Shown here one piece after another: positions 43,916-52,005 of a stretch of DNA of 64,000 bases. The notes beneath the pieces are model-generated. The model made no database searches. It worked only from the letters and a program-made list of their open reading frames with translations, and was not told the DNA's origin. The number at the start of each line of letters is the position of its first letter. The stretch's first letter is position 1. The stretch is from Verrucomicrobiaceae bacterium UBA1938 (GTDB lineage Bacteria > Verrucomicrobiota > Verrucomicrobiia > Verrucomicrobiales > Verrucomicrobiaceae). The translations under genes were made by a program, and so were the position numbers. The stretch is from NCBI GenBank assembly GCA_002336895.1, contig DDFC01000036.1, positions 1 through 64,000 of the forward strand. The letters run 5' to 3'.

Positions 43916-44038
43916 GCCTCCCACCATGCACAGGACACCCCGTCTGTGCATGGGAAAAAGCAGAGCGATTTCTGTCATTCGCCATTCACGCAGAGAATAT
44001 TCGACACCACGGTCATTAAAGTCGAATTCTCCTGAAAC

Positions 44039-44458
44039 TCAGGGGGAAAGCAGCTGAATCAAGGATGCAGAATACTTTGCCACCTGCTTGCGCGAGGGGG
44101 AATCGGACAGGTTGGCCAAATTGTCGGCAATCTTCACAGACCGCGCAATGGGGTTTGCCTTGGCTCGCAGAATGGCGGTGGGGTAATCTTCGCCATCTTG
44201 ATGTGTCAGAGCCTGTACAGCGTCTGCAATCTGCAGATCGAAGAGTTCTGCCAGCCGAGCATGCGTCATGCCTGTGTCTTCAATCGTGTCATGCAGCCAG
44301 GCGACGGTGATTTCCAGCTCTCCGCCTCCCAGCTTCTTCACGATCCCGGCCACATTTTCAGGGTGCACAATGTAGGGCGTTACACCATCATTCCGCGTTT
44401 GATGACTGTGGCATTCGGTGGCGATCTGGCGGGCAAGTTCAATTCGTTCTGTCTTCAT
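44039..44458 (-). CDS. Small HD-domain ppGpp hydrolase-like protein
   Basis: A 139-residue HD-domain protein like the hydrolase half of RelA/SpoT or the small Mesh1-type enzymes. Metal-binding residues are His32 (HPENV), His56-Asp57 in WLHDTIEDT (with Glu60-Asp61) and Asp112 in KIADNLANL. There is no synthetase domain, so it should be hydrolase-only, breaking down (p)ppGpp or another nucleotide. No small alarmone synthetase is adjacent. It is divergent from the DUF3592-type gene. Confidence 0.88.
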   Translation of the reverse strand: MKTERIELARQIATECHSHQTRNDGVTPYIVHPENVAGIVKKLGGGELEITVAWLHDTIEDTGMTHARLAELFDLQIADAVQALTHQDGEDYPTAILRAKANPIARSVKIADNLANLSDSPSRKQVAKYSASLIQLLSP

Positions 44459-44560
44459 TCTGACAACTTGGGTAAGCTTGCCGTAAAGAGGGCGCTATTC
44501 CGTCGGACATCAAGCCTGCGCCAGCAACATCGTTTCACCCAAATCTGCCACAGCCTCTCC

Positions 44561-45190
44561 ATGCGATACATCACCCGCGCAGCGGCCGCACTCATCTTTG
44601 TGCCTCTATTCCTGGCGCTGCTCTTCATGATGCCCCTGGAGTTCTGCATCTCCTCCTGGCATCTGTGGCGGGCCGATGCCACCACCGCGGGCAGAGTCAT
44701 CTCCTCCCAGCAGAAGAGCCACCATGGCAACTCGCTTTCCCTCATCCGCTACAGCTACACGGTGAGCGGGCGCAGCTTTGAGAGCGACAGGGTGCGGGCG
44801 GGCTGGATCAGCAACAAGGGCTATGAGGCCGGTGGCGGAGACCTCGCCGAATCGCTGAGCGCAGGCAGCGAGGTCGCCGTTCGTTACGACTCAGCGCATC
44901 CTGAGTTTGCCCTGCTCGAGTATGGCTGGCCAAAGTGGAGCGTGGGTTTCAGCCTGGTGGTGTGGGGGCTTTTGCTGGGAGGCCATTTTTTTGATCTCAC
45001 GGACCTCAGGCCCGACAGCCATTTCTGGTTTGGCCTCACCCGTGGAGCATGCCTGCTGGGCTTCGTGATCATCGCACTGCTGCCTCCGACCGTCGAGCCC
45101 AGGCGGGCCCTCCCGCTGCTGGGAGCCTGGCTGGTGTTCAGTGCCATGGCTGGACTTTACGGCCGGTTGCGATATCCTCGGCAGTCATGA
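44561..45190 (+). CDS. DUF3592 membrane protein
   Basis: A 209-residue protein from ATG 44561. It has an N-terminal helix (about 7-28), a soluble strand-rich domain with TTAGRVISSQQK, LIRYSYTVSGRSFESDRVR and VAVRYDSAHPEFALLE, and three further helices. This order is characteristic of DUF3592. The function is unknown. Its stop overlaps the start of the DHFR-like gene by 4 bases (ATGA), so the two are coupled. Confidence 0.85.
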   Translation: MRYITRAAAALIFVPLFLALLFMMPLEFCISSWHLWRADATTAGRVISSQQKSHHGNSLSLIRYSYTVSGRSFESDRVRAGWISNKGYEAGGGDLAESLSAGSEVAVRYDSAHPEFALLEYGWPKWSVGFSLVVWGLLLGGHFFDLTDLRPDSHFWFGLTRGACLLGFVIIALLPPTVEPRRALPLLGAWLVFSAMAGLYGRLRYPRQS

Positions 45191-45834
45191 GCAAACTCCG
45201 CGTCGAGAGCTTCACCCTTTCCATCGATGGCTTCGCCGCAGGCCCTGAGCAGAGTCTGGAAAATCCGCTCGGCATCGGTGGCACGGCGCTGCATGGCTGG
45301 GCCTTTCCGACGCACACGTTTCAGTCGCACCTCTTCGGCAATCCGGACGGCGAGAAGGGGATCGACGACGACTTTGCCGCGCGCGGTTTCCACAACGTGG
45401 GTGCCTGGATCATGGGGCGAAACATGTTTGGCCCGGTGCGTGGTCCCTGGCCGGATGAGAGCTGGCGCGACTGGTGGGGGGACAATCCGGTGTATCACAA
45501 GCCCGTCTTCGTCCTCACGCATCACCCGCGTGCGCCCCTCGTCATGGAAGGCGGCACCACCTTTCATTTCATCACCGAGGGCATCCACGCTGCGCTGGAG
45601 CAGGCCCGCGCAGCCGCCAACGGCCAGGACGTCCGCATCGGCGGCGGTGCCTCCACCATCCGGCAATACCTCCAGGCGCGGCTCATCGACGAACTCCACC
45701 TCGCCATTTCACCCGTCCTCCTCGGCACAGGCGAGCGCTTGTTTGATGGAATCCACCTGCCAGACCTGGGCTACACCTGCACGCAGCATGTGGCGTCGGA
45801 GCGTGCCACTCATGTGGTGCTGAGCCGCACGTAA
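45187..45834 (+). CDS. Dihydrofolate reductase family protein (RibD C-terminal-like)
   Basis: A 215-residue protein of the DHFR/RibD C-terminal superfamily. FTLSIDGFAAGP is the first strand, GAWIMGRNMFGPV carries the nucleotide-binding turn, VFVLTHHPRAPLVMEGGTTFHFI follows, and IGGGASTIRQYLQARLIDELHLAISPVLLGTGERLF is the typical final helix-strand block. It is probably an NADPH-dependent reductase of unknown substrate, not folate DHFR itself. Start overlaps the DUF3592 stop. Confidence 0.9.
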   Translation: MSKLRVESFTLSIDGFAAGPEQSLENPLGIGGTALHGWAFPTHTFQSHLFGNPDGEKGIDDDFAARGFHNVGAWIMGRNMFGPVRGPWPDESWRDWWGDNPVYHKPVFVLTHHPRAPLVMEGGTTFHFITEGIHAALEQARAAANGQDVRIGGGASTIRQYLQARLIDELHLAISPVLLGTGERLFDGIHLPDLGYTCTQHVASERATHVVLSRT

Positions 45835-45873
45835 TGGGTGAATCCAATGCGGTCACAGGACGTGAATGCCCCT

Positions 45874-48000
45874 TCATTCCCTCCCTGACACCATCGCAGG
45901 GCGCACGGTGTGTTTGATGGGCCAGGAGGCACGTTCGGGGCTGGGGTAGGGGCCTGTTTTCTCCAGCGGGATGGGCTTGAAGCCGAGCTTCCAAGCTGGC
46001 GAATCTTCCTTGATCCGAAAGTCACCCTGCGTGGCGTTCATAAAATGGGGATCTTCATCGACCAGATTGTTTTCAAAAGTCACCAGCGGTTTGGCCACGT
46101 TGGCCAGGCTGCTCCACACGCCGCCCACGCAGATGTTCCGCGCGATGAGGTGGCCCTTTGGCAGCATTGGCTCATCCTCCAGGATGGTCACCAGCCGGGG
46201 ATACCTGCCAGCCCATAGTTCACTCTTGTACGGCATCTGATCCAGCTTGGCCTTCAGGCGGTCAAACCACACCTGGCCACGTGTGGACACCTCCACCGCA
46301 GGCTGGCAGTCCACGAAAACGTTGTTGGTGATGGTGCAGTCCCGCCCGCAGGTGGACACCGCCGCCTTCATCGCCTGGGCGGAGTTTTCGATCTTGTAGA
46401 AGACATTGCCGGTGATCTCCGTGCCGCTGTTCATGTCATCCAGATACACCGCGAGGCAGCCGCCCCTGTTCAGGCCGCTGAGGTGGTGCAGGTAGTTGTG
46501 GCGGATCACCGTGCCGCGCTCCGTCCAGTCCTCTCCTGCGTAGATCGCGCCGCCGTCATTGGCCTCGTAGCACACGCTGTGAATTTCGTTGAACTCGATG
46601 CGGTGGTCGTTGCCGGTCCACCACAGAGCCTGATGCGGGGCGTTGTCGATCAGGTTGTGGCTGGCCACATTTCCCACGCCGTTGATCTTCAGCGCCGGCT
46701 TGGTCATGCGCTTCCAGCGCGAGTAGTGGTGGATGTGATTGTTGTCGATCACCAGATGGCCCGGTGTCAGCGTCTTGCGGTCGCCGCCGGTGAGGTGGAT
46801 GCCGCCGTAGCCGAGCTCCGAGAGATCGCATCCGGCGATCCTGCAATTCTGGCCCCGCACATCGATGCCCCAGCGTCCCGCATTGCGGACCGTGCAGCCG
46901 ATGATCTGGACGTGCTCCACGTTTTTGAGATGGAGGGCCGTGCCCTGGCAGGCTTCAAAGATGAGGCCGCGAAAGCTCACATGCGCGAGGTCGTGCATGA
47001 AGAGCAGGGTGGGCGCCACAGAGATGATCGCCTTGCCCTGGCTGAGCGGCGCGGGTGGCCAGAAGTAGAGAATGCCCGAGTCGCGGTCATGGTACCACTC
47101 GCCGGGGCTGTCCAGCTCCGGCAGCAGGTTGAAGGCGTGATAATGCTGCCCCTGCCGGTAGCCTTTGGCCGGGTAGGGCGGTGCGATGGTGATGACATGG
47201 CGGCCCGCATCGATCGATTCGATGGGCTGGCGCGCATCATTCCACTCCCAGTACCAGCAGCCGTGCAGCCAGCCGTCCTTTTCATGCACCCAACGGCTGG
47301 GGCGGTCGCCCTCATAAACGATGCGCCCCGCCTTGCTGACTCTGAGTCCTCCGGGCGCAGTCTCCGCTTGATCATCGTCCACGTCCTTGATCAGCGCAGA
47401 GCCATGATTGGGCCAGCGCGCCAGCGTCATGACCTTGTCCTGAAAGAAGAGCTCCAGGCGGTCATGGTTCTCATCATCCGGCCCCACCGCCGAGCCCAGT
47501 TTTTTGACGCCCAGGGCGTTCAAGTCGGCCTGCAGCACCTGTGGCCGCGCCGCCTCGTCGATGCGCTTGAGCACCTCGGGGTCCGTCACCGGCTTGAACC
47601 CCGTGACCTCCACGCCACCCGTGATCCGCACCTCCTCGCCCGCCCGTGCCTGCCACACGATGGGCGCGCTCTCCGTGCCGGAATCCTCCGGCTCCAGCAG
47701 GAGATTGGCCGTCTGAGGATACACCCCGCCGCGAATCTCCACCACGATCCCGCCCGCAGGCAGCCCCTGGGTCTTCCGCAGCTTGCGGATCTCATTCCGC
47801 GCCCGGCCCAGCGTGGCAAAGCAGCCGTCCGTCTTCGCCGCATTCGGGGCGTCCAGCGTGCCGGACCACGCATCATTGCCATCCGGCCCCACATGCAGGG
47901 TCAGGGCCAGGCACGGTGCGGCCCATGCCAGCACCGCCAAAAGGGCCGCCCTGAGCGGAAATGACAAACAGGAAACCTGGGGCACAGCGGGGAATTTCAT
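45874..48000 (-). CDS. Exported right-handed beta-helix protein
   Basis: A 708-residue protein with a signal peptide (LRAALLAVLAWAAPCLA). After LHVGPDGNDAWSGTLDAPN, typical of secreted pectate-lyase-like proteins, it has a long parallel beta-helix region (about 360-620) with repeated strands such as VSFRGLIFEACQGTALHLKN, VQIIGCTVRNAGRWGIDV, IAGCDLSELGYGGIHLTGG and ITGNVFYKI. The middle region (about 130-330) carries a jelly-roll-like insert. It probably binds or cleaves an extracellular polysaccharide. No catalytic residues can be assigned by eye. Confidence 0.87.
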   Translation of the reverse strand: MKFPAVPQVSCLSFPLRAALLAVLAWAAPCLALTLHVGPDGNDAWSGTLDAPNAAKTDGCFATLGRARNEIRKLRKTQGLPAGGIVVEIRGGVYPQTANLLLEPEDSGTESAPIVWQARAGEEVRITGGVEVTGFKPVTDPEVLKRIDEAARPQVLQADLNALGVKKLGSAVGPDDENHDRLELFFQDKVMTLARWPNHGSALIKDVDDDQAETAPGGLRVSKAGRIVYEGDRPSRWVHEKDGWLHGCWYWEWNDARQPIESIDAGRHVITIAPPYPAKGYRQGQHYHAFNLLPELDSPGEWYHDRDSGILYFWPPAPLSQGKAIISVAPTLLFMHDLAHVSFRGLIFEACQGTALHLKNVEHVQIIGCTVRNAGRWGIDVRGQNCRIAGCDLSELGYGGIHLTGGDRKTLTPGHLVIDNNHIHHYSRWKRMTKPALKINGVGNVASHNLIDNAPHQALWWTGNDHRIEFNEIHSVCYEANDGGAIYAGEDWTERGTVIRHNYLHHLSGLNRGGCLAVYLDDMNSGTEITGNVFYKIENSAQAMKAAVSTCGRDCTITNNVFVDCQPAVEVSTRGQVWFDRLKAKLDQMPYKSELWAGRYPRLVTILEDEPMLPKGHLIARNICVGGVWSSLANVAKPLVTFENNLVDEDPHFMNATQGDFRIKEDSPAWKLGFKPIPLEKTGPYPSPERASWPIKHTVRPAMVSGRE

Positions 48001-48213
48001 GGGGAGGGAGTCATACGAACCTCCCCGGCCTTTTTATGGCCATAGATTCCGCAGCCTGCACTTCAAAAGCAGGCTTGTTGCTATGAAACAGGCAGCGTCC
48101 TCGCCATCCCGCTCAAGTCACGACACCCAGAAAGCCTTCGGAGAAAAGTTTACATGGTCTGTGATAGCCACCACGACATCCCTTCGTTGTACGCAAACAC
48201 ATCTGCTCATCTC

Positions 48214-48528
48214 ATGCGCTGGTGCCTGTTTATCCCGAACCTCCTGATCCTGCTCATGCTCGGCATGGAGCAGTGCTGCTGGAGCGGTGCCGCCGTGGTG
48301 AAGGATGCCGCGCCTCTGGTCTGCGTACTCGATGACGATGAAACGGAGCTGAAGCAGGATCTGGTGCCTGCGCATTCACTTTTGGAATGCGACCCGCTGA
48401 CTGCGGCGGGCTGGCAGGGGATGCCACGGCAGGTCTCTGCAGGCTGGGTGCTGCTCCAAGGGGCAGGGGCATGGGAGATCCACACCGGCCTGCGCCGCCA
48501 CCGCTGGCTGTGCCGGGAGCGCTGTTGA
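48214..48528 (+). CDS. Small exported or membrane protein, unknown function
   Basis: A 104-residue reading from ATG 48214, inside a longer frame that starts at 48154. It begins with a hydrophobic segment (FIPNLLILLMLGMEQCCW), then a short soluble part with an acidic run DDDETELKQD and several Cys. No family is recognised. Coding status is uncertain but the frame is the best in this gap. Confidence 0.4.
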   Translation: MRWCLFIPNLLILLMLGMEQCCWSGAAVVKDAAPLVCVLDDDETELKQDLVPAHSLLECDPLTAAGWQGMPRQVSAGWVLLQGAGAWEIHTGLRRHRWLCRERC

Positions 48529-48649
48529 GGGGTGGCCGCCGGTCTCCGCCTTCATATCACAGCGCGGCTGAGTTGAGCTGACCTCGTCATCTCATGCCGC
48601 AGTTTCCACTCACCGCTCAGTGAGGTCATCCCATTTACCACCCACTTTC

Positions 48650-49135
48650 ATGAATACTCGTCTTGCCATTCTTTGCAGTCTTTTGCTGGCCGGTGCCGCC
48701 TCGGCCGGTTCTGTCGATGTCGCCGTCAAACCCGAGGTCGAAAAAAAATCAGCCGACATCACCAAGGAGGAATACGTCAGCGCCCATTGGCTCAGGGTGC
48801 GCATCACCAATTTCACCGGCACCAAGCTCGATGGAGTGACGCTGAAATGGGCCCTCTACGCCGCCAACCTCCGGCGCGGTGCGGACACCGTCTCCGTTGA
48901 GAAATCCGGCGAAATGAAAATCACCGTGGACTCCAACGGCCGCTACCTGGACGTGGAGACCCCCAAGGTGGCCTTTGACTACGTCCGCACACACAGCGAG
49001 CGCTCAGGCAGGCGAAGCTACAAGCTCGTGGAAGAGTCCGGCAAGAAGTACCACGGCTTCCATGTCCAGGTGCTGAACGGCACCGAAGTCCTCGGCGAGG
49101 CCGTCAGCGAGTCGGTACGGAAGCAGCTGAAGTGA
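48650..49135 (+). CDS. Secreted protein of unknown function
   Basis: A 161-residue protein from ATG 48650 with a clear signal peptide (LAILCSLLLAGAASAG). The mature part is rich in beta-strand-like sequence (LRVRITNFTGTKLDGVTLKW, YHGFHVQVLNGTEVLGEAVS) and has many charged residues. No family is recognised. It lies alone on the plus strand before a 566-bp repeat-bearing gap. Confidence 0.65.
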   Translation: MNTRLAILCSLLLAGAASAGSVDVAVKPEVEKKSADITKEEYVSAHWLRVRITNFTGTKLDGVTLKWALYAANLRRGADTVSVEKSGEMKITVDSNGRYLDVETPKVAFDYVRTHSERSGRRSYKLVEESGKKYHGFHVQVLNGTEVLGEAVSESVRKQLK

Positions 49136-49174
49136 TCCGTGGCTCTGCTCAGGGTGGCGAGAGACAGCGCCTAA

Positions 49175-49406
49175 GGCGCGCGGGCCTCCGAGCCCGCAGC
49201 AAAGCGCAAACACACAACGCTCTTCAGTCTCCGCCCCCCGCTTTGTCGGCCACCCAGCCGATGGCAGGTCCTCCAGCCTCCCATCGGCTCCATTCATCCG
49301 CCTTTCAGTCACTCCACAAGCATCGTCCTGCTTGAGGCGCTGGATGTCCCTGAAAATCCTGCGCCGTGCGGGTGGCACCCGCTGCGGGCTCGGAGGCCCG
49401 CGCGCC
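49175..49406. mobile_element. 232-bp element bounded by perfect 26-bp inverted repeats (MITE-like)
   Basis: GGCGCGCGGGCCTCCGAGCC plus GCAGC at 49175-49200 is the exact reverse complement of 49381-49406. The 180 bp between contain no gene. Perfect ends suggest a recent or selected structure. No transposase or obvious target duplication is seen, so mobility is inference; it could also be a large terminator. Confidence 0.6.
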
Positions 49407-49460
49407 GTCGGAGGCTCTGCGCACCTGCTACCACTTCATGCCATCCGCTGCCACGCCCCC

Positions 49461-49509
49461 AAAAGTTTCCAGGTTTCCATGCCTAGACACGGAAACTTGG
49501 AAACTTTTT
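49461..49509. repeat. 49-bp hairpin repeat, copy 1
   Basis: AAAAGTTTCCAGGTTTCC, 12- to 13-base loop with CCTAGACAC, GGAAACTTGGAAACTTTT. The stem is 18 bp with one mismatch. The whole unit is the reverse complement of the hairpin at 51129-51178 except for one base. Confidence 0.75.
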
Positions 49510-49578
49510 CCAGGGTGAGCAGGGCATGCATGAATGCTGCCGCAACCCATTGCAATGCATAGAAATAGGGCGCCGGGC

Positions 49579-49604
49579 TGCATGCCAAATGCCTGGCGTT
49601 GTTT
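49579..49604 (+). repeat. CTGGCRT end motif, copy 1
   Basis: TGCATGCCAAATGCCTGGCGTT then TGTTTT. Related copies in the same orientation are at 50239-50264, 51033-51058 and 51321-51346. Confidence 0.5.
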
Positions 49605-49701
49605 TGCGACGGCTGATTTTTTCCGGAATAAAACCCGCATATCACTCATCTTGCACTCACTCGGGGATGTGTCCGCGAATGGTGAACCACGATGAGTACG
49701 A

Positions 49702-50139
49702 ATGATGGCTAATATTCAGTTGCACGAGGGGGACAGGGCTGACTTGCTGCCTTTGTTCCGCATGGCGGATGAGTCCGAAAGTGAAATACAGAGCTACTAC
49801 ATGCTTGGGGATGTTTTGGTCGCATTGATCGACAGCGAAGTCATCGGAATGGCCCAGATTGAGAAGGTGGGTGCCACCGCACAGATCATCAGCCTAGCGG
49901 TCGTATCGAGGCACCAGCGGAAGGGCATTGGGAGCCGCCTTATCGAAGAATCGGCGAACTACTGCCGCCTCAATGGACTCAGCCGCCTTATGGTGTGTGC
50001 CGCATCCTGGGAAGATGAAAACATCGCCTTCTACCTCAAGCGAGGCTTCCGACTTTTCAATGTGGAGCAGGGCTTCTTCACCCCTGAAAAGGGCTACGCC
50101 ATGCTTGGAGACCAAGTTCAGTTCGAGATGCAAGTGTGA
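49702..50139 (+). CDS. GNAT-family N-acetyltransferase
   Basis: A 145-residue protein; ATG 49702 and 49705 are both possible. The acetyl-CoA-binding motif A is LAVVSRHQRKGIGSRLIEE (Q/RxxGxG/A), followed by LMVCAASWEDENIAFYLKRGF, which is the usual AxxFYxKxGF block. Such enzymes acetylate small amines or protein N-termini. No partner toxin-antitoxin gene is present, and the substrate is unknown. The gene is flanked by repeats on both sides. Confidence 0.88.
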   Translation: MMANIQLHEGDRADLLPLFRMADESESEIQSYYMLGDVLVALIDSEVIGMAQIEKVGATAQIISLAVVSRHQRKGIGSRLIEESANYCRLNGLSRLMVCAASWEDENIAFYLKRGFRLFNVEQGFFTPEKGYAMLGDQVQFEMQV

Positions 50140-50238
50140 CGGCATCTGAGTGCTCAATGCCTCACATGAATGGCACAGGGTTAAGCCCCGTCATCGCTGA
50201 AGATAAGTGTCATGCGGCAGCCATTGCCGCCAGAGAAT

Positions 50239-50264
50239 GGCACACTAAACACCTGGCATCTTTT
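50239..50264 (+). repeat. CTGGCRT end motif, copy 2
   Basis: GGCACACTAAACACCTGGCA then TCTTTT. It lies 26 bp before the start of the gene at 50290. Confidence 0.5.
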
Positions 50265-50289
50265 CTCCATTTCTGAAAGACTCCCGCCT

Positions 50290-50964
50290 ATGCCCATCAC
50301 CAAACACGTCCGATTTGTCGCCACACTGCTGATCGGTGTCGCTCTGGGGGCAGCCCTGACCGTAGTCTATCTGAGGCAGCCTGGAGAGGTGGCCAAGGAG
50401 GTCCCAAAGGAGGTGGCCAAACAGTCACGACTGAGCCTCAAAGTCTTTCATCCCTTTCCCTCCGGGTGGCTATTTCCGCCAGATTTCCACATCGAAGGAA
50501 TCATCCCTGATGCCTCCGACCTCCAGGCGCTGCAGACGCCAGCCCGTGTCACTCTCCACCCACGATGCAAGGCCGATGTGCCTGATGCCATACAGATTGC
50601 GGGCTTCCATTTTATGCCACAGGGAACCGAAGTTTCCGGCGAGCCACGGACGAACCTCCTCGACCTGACACGCTCCATCAGCGCCTACGGCCCGCCCTCC
50701 ATGTGCGCTTTCGGCCCAGGGGTGCTGATGCGCTGTGAAGGGAAGGGGCACGTCCTCGACCTCTTGTTCTGTTTCTCCTGCGATGACGTCCATGCCTTCA
50801 GAGGTCCGAAGCATGAGCAGGCCTTCGGTGCCGGCATGTCAGACCTTGGCCGCAGGCTCTTCCTGCAGTATTTCACCCTCGCTCTGCCCGAGAATGCCGA
50901 GCTGAAAGCTCTCTACCAAGCCTACGATCTGCCCACAGACATCCCGCCCGTCAGGCTTCGCTGA
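50290..50964 (+). CDS. Membrane-anchored protein of unknown function
   Basis: A 224-residue protein from ATG 50290 with one N-terminal membrane helix (about 9-27), a Glu/Lys/Val repeat (EVAKEVPKEVAK) and a soluble domain. LLFCFSCDD contains a CxxC. No family is recognised. The upstream codons in the same frame overlap a repeat motif and are probably not translated. Confidence 0.6.
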   Translation: MPITKHVRFVATLLIGVALGAALTVVYLRQPGEVAKEVPKEVAKQSRLSLKVFHPFPSGWLFPPDFHIEGIIPDASDLQALQTPARVTLHPRCKADVPDAIQIAGFHFMPQGTEVSGEPRTNLLDLTRSISAYGPPSMCAFGPGVLMRCEGKGHVLDLLFCFSCDDVHAFRGPKHEQAFGAGMSDLGRRLFLQYFTLALPENAELKALYQAYDLPTDIPPVRLR

Positions 50965-51032
50965 CGCCGTGGCAAAACTCCGGCTGCAGCGGCTGACTCC
51001 TGCGCTTAGCAGCCCCGCGAAAAGTTGCCGCG

Positions 51033-51058
51033 AGTGCCAAATGCCTGGCATCTTTTTC
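51033..51058 (+). repeat. CTGGCRT end motif, copy 3
   Basis: AGTGCCAAATGCCTGGCATC then TTTTTC. It marks the left end of the region that contains hairpin copy 2. Confidence 0.5.
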
Positions 51059-51128
51059 GGTGGTGGACAACCAGCCTCACCTCACTGGCTCCGCTGTTTC
51101 CTCCTCATGCGCTCAGCTGCCACACCCC

Positions 51129-51178
51129 AAAAAGTTTCCAAGTTTCCGTGTCTAGGGATGGAAACCTGGAAACTTTTT
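51129..51178. repeat. 49-bp hairpin repeat, copy 2 (inverted relative to copy 1)
   Basis: AAAAAGTTTCCAAGTTTCC, a loop with GTGTCTAGGGA, GGAAACCTGGAAACTTTTT. The flanks (GCTGCCACACCCC on the left, CAGGGC on the right) are in the same direction as those of copy 1 at 49461-49509, but the stem-loop itself is inverted. Confidence 0.75.
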
Positions 51179-51320
51179 TCCGGGGGCCATCAGGGCAGGG
51201 ATAAAGGCTTGGCATGATTGGCCTCTTCTGGTCTTTTCCCACTCATGTCACGCGCGCCTGCCGAGGCATGCTTGAATGTCCCCGTAACCCGTTACAATAC
51301 AGATGGGGAGGTTGTACAAA

Positions 51321-51346
51321 TGCACACTAAACGCTTGGCGTTTTTT
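51321..51346 (+). repeat. CTGGCRT end motif, copy 4
   Basis: TGCACACTAAACGCTTGGCG then TTTTTT. AAACGC-TTG-GCGTTT followed by T could act as a short terminator. The stop of the 51345-51749 gene lies within its T-run. Confidence 0.5.
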
Positions 51347-51749
51347 ATATAAACCTTTTAACTTGAATGATATATGATGGCGCAAGCGGACCCCAAGTAA
51401 GAAAGTGACCATCGCCAAAAGGCATGCTCTCACGTTCTGCACCATCACTTTCGACGGGATTTGATTTAATAGTTTGTAGAATGGAAGGGCAGCCGTGGAA
51501 CCAACTTTCGATCAACGAGAAAATCGTGGTAGAGTTAGGATCCTCTAATGAGCTTGATGGGAACTCGAACTTCACTTTTTCAACCTGTTTTGTTCCATCA
51601 GCTTGTTGGACAGTTGGGTTGACCTCCAGAGTTGATAGTCCGTTTGCACCTTGAATCGTATAGTAGGATTTGCCATGCAGCGCCTCGTGACCAGGATAAC
51701 GAAATGCTTGTGAAATATTAGAGCGGACCGTGTCAAGGGTGGCAGACAT
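51345..51749 (-). CDS. Hypothetical protein in a low-GC patch
   Basis: A 134-residue reading from ATG 51749 (MSATLDTVRSNISQAFRYPG). The composition is clearly lower in GC than its neighbours and codon use differs, which suggests horizontal origin. It contains YYTIQGANGLSTLEVNPTVQ and WFHGCPSILQTI, with no recognised domain and no signal peptide. A strong terminator-like hairpin lies 22 bp upstream of the start (51771-51804). Confidence 0.6.
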   Translation of the reverse strand: MSATLDTVRSNISQAFRYPGHEALHGKSYYTIQGANGLSTLEVNPTVQQADGTKQVEKVKFEFPSSSLEDPNSTTIFSLIESWFHGCPSILQTIKSNPVESDGAERESMPFGDGHFLTWGPLAPSYIIQVKRFI

Positions 51750-51770
51750 AGAGTTGAGTCGGATGGTTAT

Positions 51771-51804
51771 AAAAAACGCGCCGGAGTTCTTGGGCTCCGG
51801 CGCG
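51771..51804 (-). terminator. Rho-independent terminator upstream of the low-GC gene
   Basis: On the minus strand CGCGCCGGAG, loop CCCAAGAA, CTCCGGCGCG, then TTTTTT. The 10-bp stem is perfect. It may end the Gfo/Idh transcript from 52006, or form the end of a short leader or small RNA whose A+T-rich promoter would lie near 51915-51960. Confidence 0.85.
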
Positions 51805-52005
51805 TGGTGTCTGGATGCTGAGAACAACCAGACGACTGAAAGGTTTCAGGATCAGCAAAAATACAAATTCACACCCAGCCTTAGGTTTCAAGGGGCATCT
51901 GTCAAAACTTCCGAATGCAAACAACTATATATTACATTGATTGTATGTAGTTAATTAATCTGCCATTTGGATGCATTTTGCGCAGGATATGACACCCGCA
52001 ACCAC

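Larger units (their letters stand above)
49136..49701. other. Repeat-rich intergenic region
   Basis: It holds a perfect 26-bp inverted repeat pair (49175-49200 and 49381-49406), a 49-bp hairpin (49461-49509) and a CTGGCRT motif (49579-49604). No gene is supported. Confidence 0.6.
50965..51344. other. Repeat-bearing intergenic region
   Basis: It contains CTGGCRT motifs at both ends (51033-51058 and 51321-51346) and the inverted hairpin copy (51129-51178) in the middle. No gene is supported. Confidence 0.6.

Noticed and set aside
46483..47964. 493-residue open frame on the plus strand
   Set aside because: Antisense shadow of the beta-helix protein gene; repetitive Val/Leu/Arg composition typical of antisense frames.
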